Source: Zhengitettix transpicula (Eukaryota; Arthropoda; Insecta; Orthoptera; Tetrigidae). From it: a stretch of 64,000 nt of DNA. Made by a program: the position numbers and the translations under genes. The notes under the pieces were generated by a model. The model was given only the letters and a program-made list of their open reading frames with translations. It was not told the DNA's origin and ran no database searches. The stretch lies in assembly GCA_037074705.1 (NCBI GenBank), contig CM073591.1, forward strand, positions 132,873,032 through 132,937,031. Direction: 5' to 3'. Shown here piece by piece: positions 58,761 through 64,000 of this stretch (position 1 is its first letter; every line of letters begins with the position of its first letter).

Positions 58761-60046
58761 TAACATTTAACCTGAAGCAACCACTAAAATTCGCTTAGCC
58801 TACTTTGCGTGTGTTTAATTAGGTTATATTAAGGAATAGAAAATTTAATCGTAGTAGTAAAATATTTACGTTACAAAAGTGTTAAAATTTAACTCAACAG
58901 TTGTCTTAATCTGAACATTTTAAAATGCAAGAAATAAAGAAAAAAGAAATTTTAAAGTTTTTAAAGCTAGTAAAAATCTCCTTAAATCAAGGACGTTATG
59001 AAGACTACAACAGTAGAAGTCGCTTGTGTGTTAGGGGGTTTACGAAATGAGCTGGTGTGAAACACAGTAGTCCAAGATAACATTTTTCCCTCATACATTT
59101 GAAACAACTGGAATTGTTTTGTATAGAAGTATAAGAATTTCCAAGTAAAACTAGAAAAATTATGTGAGTATTTATTGAACGTTCTACTATATAAATTTAT
59201 ATTTGTAAAATTCACGTTTTTCATTATAAAAGATCGTTTATGCAACTTATTTCCTTCTACGTTTCGTTTGATCCTGCTCAGTACGAGTATGATGCTTCGA
59301 TTAACGATCAATAGATAAATCTCTTGCTTTCATAAAAGCGAAATTATGTTCAGTTTGTGCTTTGCGGTGTGGTAATTAGATTTGCCTGTGAAATAAATAT
59401 TAATGGCGTCTAATGATGTGTAATTGTATAGTTATGTAAGGATAGCATGATGTTTTCTTAGTGTCTTTTAGTTTGTTAACCATCTTTATTATAGTAGCAT
59501 ATCACACCATATTAGTAATTAATTGCAATATTTCTTGATCGATTAAAAAGTTTATTTTATAAATACAAGTTCAAAATAGTCTACACTTAATTCTACAAAT
59601 TTATTAATTGTTTTTAAATAAAACGTCAAGCAGAACTTCTTCCAAATGATGAGTATCTTGGATACAGCACTGTGTCCATTGTATGAAGTGTCTTGTGCAA
59701 CAGTCTCAAATTTTGCATTTTCTATCCCTATGCGTTTCTCGGCATAATTCATTCCGCTATGCTAGTTGCATCCTTTAAAATCGTCGGTCGGCATCGCACC
59801 CCTCCAGGAAGTTCAGATTTGGCAGATTTCTTGTACACTGTAAGCCATATACCTTTCTTTCTGTATCGGTTCGCCTCATCACGACATTTGTACTTAAAAT
59901 AACAAATTTTCCCATATTTACTACTGTTATTAATATACATGGTACGGTTTACATTAAAGTAACTTTCGAGAATTTATGAAATTATGGATTAAGATTTCCT
60001 CCAATTTTTATTTATACTTACTGGTCGTATTATTATAACCACTTCA
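58761..60046. other. No gene seen
   Basis: AT-rich. Minus-strand frames at 59552-59752 and 59749-59940 are adjacent and slightly basic but not recognised. Confidence 0.35.
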
Positions 60047-60699
60047 TCAGAGCTTCGTTGGACCACCGTTTTCACTCAATACTGTGCTGATTCTTTGTGA
60101 CATAGACACCAAAATATGTTGAAAGGTGATGTAAGGAATCTGACACCATGATGAATAGTACTGACAGTTGTGTAAAATTTGATTGGTGTGGATCCAGCTG
60201 CCAGATGACTCTTTTAACTTGGACCCACAAATGCACAATTGGATTACGTTATGGTTATTTTGTGGGGCACCTAAGCAAGGTAAAGTCTCCCTCATGTTCC
60301 TGAAACCACCCCGTGCACTATACGAGCACCGTGTCATGGAGTCTTGTTGGAAGTAGCCATCTCAACCAGGATACATCAACATCATGATTGGATTAACTTT
60401 ATGAGCAACGATATTTACGTGTGTTGTGTCATTCAGATATCAATCCACACACATCATGTCTCTGAAATATTCCTCAATCCATAAAACCTATTTCGTACTG
60501 TTTCCACCAATTCGTACTCTTGAATCTACATGACGCAACTGGAAGCCGATGCGCACAACTCGCACGTTCTTATCCAATTTTCAGTCTGTAAACAACTTAA
60601 TTACTCCTCTTGAATATTATATCTAATGTAGCTGTTTCGCTGATATTTCGCTATATAACTCAAAGCGCCAAAAACTGTTAAATCGTGTCGTTTACCCAT
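60047..60699 (-). pseudogene. Tc1-like transposase, internally deleted and frameshifted
   Basis: The minus strand opens at 60699 with MGKRHDLTVF, the usual start of this Tc1-like subgroup, and closes at 60047 with SMSQRISTVLSENGGPTK, its usual end (SMPRRxxAVxxAxGGPTxY). Between are QFQLRHVDSRVRI, NPIMMLMYPG and DGYFQQDS (the second catalytic Asp context, family DGIFQQDNAPCH), WFQEHEGDFTLLRCPTK and NPIVHLW. The last corresponds to NPIEHLW, so the third catalytic acidic residue appears as Val. At about 650 bp the copy lacks roughly a third of a normal open frame, including the second helix-turn-helix and first catalytic Asp. It cannot encode active enzyme. Confidence 0.8.
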
Positions 60700-62132
60700 A
60701 TCTTCAGAAACCACTTTGCTGTCGTAGTAAACAAACTAATTCCAATTTTTTGATATCAGTCTGCTCCTACAACACCAATATCACAGCTAATTTAGCTAAA
60801 ACTTTCAAACGGTTATAACAATGTGGTCTAAGTGTGTATGTAAATAAAAGAAAAATATGAGCGTTTTTCGTCTTTCAATAATCTGCCAATAACAAAGTTC
60901 GTTTTAAATCTCTGGAGCCCGTAGTTATATCTCATACGCTTCTCGAGATTTCAGTTAAATTAATAGATTGAAATAACGAAAAATTAAAATATTCAATTTA
61001 TTTTCATTAAAATACAGACCATGTTGAATTCTGTCTTTGAAGAAATAAATAATAATCGCATTAACAGTTGCTGAAAATGAAAATTCGTACCTTACTCAGC
61101 ACCTTCCGTTTCCAAGAATCCGAAATATAATAAAACTATTTAGCTATGAAAATTGCAATAATATTTTACATGTGATTACCGTCGACAAGTTCTCATACAC
61201 GAAATGCTGAATGTTGCGAAATATGTTATATTTTTTAATATTATAGCCATCTGTTATTAATATCGAAAACTAATATCAACATTTCAGCTTTCTAGTTCGT
61301 TTACCAACTAAGTCCCAACGCCGAGTTTCCGAGATCTTTAAGACGCGATGGCTAGCGCATTTCACGAAATTGGGCGAACTCGACCTTTATAATGTTGTAA
61401 TTAGTAAGTAAAAGACAAAAATAATAAATTTTATTGGTCGTTCCTTTATCAATTATTTTTATACAGAGGAGCGTGTTGCTCGCTTATAATATAATCAATG
61501 CTTGATATTGTGTTTAGTTAATTTCACTGGTTGCTTATGGTGCTCAAACCAAACTTACCTTGATCACACAATGTGAAGCAGCACTCGAAGTAAAATATGC
61601 CATAGTGTAAAAAAGCGTATTCAAACATACAACGAATAATTTATCGTCCTGAGAAACCTTAATTTAATTACACAAAAGAATGTAAATAAATTTCAATAAA
61701 TTCATAAAAGAATGATAATTTAGGATAATTACGAAATTATGAGAAAAATATTACACACATAAACAAGCAGACAGTTAAGCAGAATAAAAGGATTAAGAGA
61801 AGACAAAAGAGGAACATGTTCAAAAAGTATATCAATATAGTTATTACTGCCAACAACCTAATTAATAGCTCAAACATTTAAATGAGTATTGTTTTTTTAA
61901 TTTAAGAAATCGTAAATACATACATTCTGAATTAACCTTGATGCCGGCTTTCGTAGATAATAATCAAGTCCAAAAAATTATGAATACCTGAAACAGATAA
62001 CAACATGAATATGAGTATTTCCCTAAGTTGGTTAGAAGGTAATTTTTCAATAGATACATATGAACTGTGCATCGCATAAAGACAATATTCTACAAGTTAA
62101 ATAACTTTAAACAAATCAAGTCAACGCCAGAG

Positions 62133-62171
<39 letters not shown>

Positions 62172-63529
62172 CGTCGATTAAGAAAACTGACATTCGATGG
62201 GAAAAAGACAATACATTTTGAGATGACTCAAATAAAATCATGTGACATGTAAATTCTACTATATTATATACAAGTAGTATATTTATGTTATATGCAGTTT
62301 TTCTTGAAAGTATCATAAAACACGTTGTTCAAGGCTGGTGCATAAAAGAGCACAATTATTACGCTACTTTTGTTTATCGAGGTTGTCATTCGTAGACTGA
62401 TTATTCATAAACTTATGATAAGGCCAATGAATAGTAGACTACAACAAACATGTCGTTGACTCCTCTGCGTAGAGAAAGAATTATTTTTATTGTGGAGGCT
62501 CAAGCTACAGTTACCGAGTCTTGCGGGACTCCATTCAGCTGAGCTCATAATGGATCAGTGACGTTTTCTTCCGTCCTTTTAATCTTCAGAAAGGTCATTC
62601 AGCAACAAATGCGCACCCGAAGAAAGAACTTTCCATTGGAACCTCACAGTTAGGTGGATCTACAGTAACGGTGATCACAACTAATTTTAAAAGCTCTCTT
62701 TCATTGGGACCGCCTGTGCTTGGCTGCTTTCGAAACAGTATTTCTCTGAAACATTTACGGAGAGTTCTTCAACGACAGTACGAAGTACCGTAAATGAGGC
62801 ACACAGGTCCCTGACTGAGACATTAAAAATTAGCGGAGGATGTCAACAAATGAAACTATTCGTTAACTTTACCGTTTATTACATAAAGATAGCCTCCGTT
62901 AAGATCGCCTGAAAAGAAACTGGACCAGATATTCATATTTTTAAATGACTGCAAGTATAATATACACCCAAACGCATTTTCAGTAGCAATACTTCGCTTA
63001 AAAAATCGACGTCTGATAATACCTTATCGTAAAGAATAAAATGACTTCATTAAACGCCCATTAGTCCAACTTTGATACTAATATTTTGGTTTTTATATGA
63101 AATCTGGAATAAAAAGAATTATAATTTTTATAGGTACCTAAAAATGAACATGCCACAAACAAATGGGAAGTTCTACAAATATATACATATTGAATAATAT
63201 GTAAAGTCGGTATAGTAAATATGAATATTCAGCAATATGTGCCTTTATCTGCCGCTATGTATATATATAACAACATCTCAATAGAAAATATCAATTTCAG
63301 TTGAGTGCCTCTGCAAGACATTTCTGAGGTATCCAAATCCAATCTACCATTACTAATTATTTTAACCATTTTTTCTCTTAGAATACGGATGCAGACAGAA
63401 AGAGTTGATGAGAAAAGTGTTAATGACATAGAAGAAATTTGAAAATGTAATGAATAGGACGTAATCAGAAAATAGGATAACAGTTCTGAGAATGGCATCT
63501 TTTTATTTGATTTCTTTAGAGTATTTATT
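60700..63529. other. No gene seen apart from a microsatellite
   Basis: AT-rich. A GC-richer stretch at 62440-62800 contains no recognised protein or RNA. Confidence 0.35.
62135..62169. repeat. (AT)n microsatellite
   Basis: Uninterrupted AT dinucleotides. Confidence 0.95.
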
Positions 63530-63882
63530 TATTTTATTTTTTTAGAGTAACAGGCTACATAAGGGTAATCCACATGGTGGCAACTCCCCTTTAATAGCAT
63601 AGGAAGGGATTCGAAAGAGGCGATGCGGAAGGGTAGAGGGAAGGTAACCAAGGGTTAACTACAGCCCTCGGGCATTCGCCTAAAAGTGAAGCAAGACAAA
63701 CCCTTGAAAACCTGTGGAATGGGAACAGCGGACAACTATTACCGTATGCCCAAGGACTACGATCCCGAAACATTCATCTCTCAAAACAGACCGAGGTGCC
63801 TCGGTTGTGGGAATCTTAGTTAAAAAATGAAGAGGGGAGAAGGCATCTCCTTCTACGTCTCTCCAGAAAGGTTCTGCCCAAC
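63530..63882 (-). mobile_element. SINE-like repeat family A, copy 9 (internal deletion)
   Basis: Head and tail are present (minus strand: GAGGCACCTCGGTCTGTTTT, GAGATGAATGTTTCGGGAT, then GGGGAGTTGCCACCATGTGG and TAGCCTGTTACTCTAAAAAA), but the central part with CTGCCTCCTAAACTGG and GTGGGACAAGTACC is missing. The A-rich tail extends into AAATAAAATAAATAAAT. Confidence 0.78.
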
Positions 63883-64000
63883 CAGAATGATAGCAGCTTA
63901 ATGTAAAAATATGAAATATGGTGTGCTAACCACAGACTGGTTTGATGCAGGTCTCCGAGCTAATTTATCCTACGCAATACTTTTCATCTATGCATAACTA

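Noticed and set aside
59552..59940. Two adjacent minus-strand frames ending in KFVELSVDYFELVFIK
   Set aside because: The end faintly resembles the C-terminus of mariner transposases (GDYFE-like), but no catalytic motifs were seen, so no call was made.
62440..62880. GC-richer stretch starting with a frame MSLTPLRRERIIFIVEA
   Set aside because: Considered as a transposase helix-turn-helix start, but the following residues do not support it.

Overview
The window looks like non-coding nuclear DNA from a large, repeat-laden arthropod genome, most likely an insect. This is inference. The sequence is AT-rich throughout, with no bacterial-style gene packing: the longest open frame is 205 codons and resembles no known protein. 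The recognisable coding remnants are jockey-type LINEs, an RLE-type LINE, a Tc1-like transposase and a Mutator-like transposase, a mixture common in insects. I found no intact protein-coding gene. The window could be intergenic or lie in a very long intron.

Layout. 0-9 kb: a possible exon at 1.4-1.6 kb, a short TIR element, a tRNA-derived SINE, an antisense jockey-clade LINE 3' end (5.2-5.7 kb), an R2-like endonuclease scrap (6.4 kb) and the first copy of an abundant SINE-like repeat (family A). 9-11 kb: a probable solo LTR of about 1.9 kb with repeated internal motifs. 11-28 kb: a GC-rich island, three head-to-tail copies of family A (12.4-13.6 kb), a TIR element (15.3 kb), a decayed jockey-like reverse transcriptase (16.0-17.1 kb), a second tRNA-type SINE (18.5 kb), a long quiet stretch, then two more tandem family A copies (25.1-26.2 kb). 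28-46 kb: two 3' ends of one LINE family (31 and 33 kb), several TIR elements, a promoter-like island at 36.3 kb with a perfect RFX X-box match and CCAAT boxes, a possible terminal exon (38.8-39.0 kb) and GC-rich islands. 47.1-54.5 kb: a striking head-to-tail duplication of a composite unit of about 3.7 kb, itself built from diverged modules of about 300 bp and two internal tandem arrays with periods of 312 and about 282 bp. 54.5-64 kb: Mutator-like and Tc1-like transposase remnants, a further LINE 3' end, a GC-rich island and a last family A copy.

Nothing here works together as a pathway. The main biological content is the transposon archaeology: at least three families of short inverted-repeat elements, one SINE-like family with a tendency to tandem copies, and the nested tandem array. 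A scatter of GC-richer, repeat-free islands may be cis-regulatory. All family assignments come from reading translations and motifs by eye; no database search was possible.
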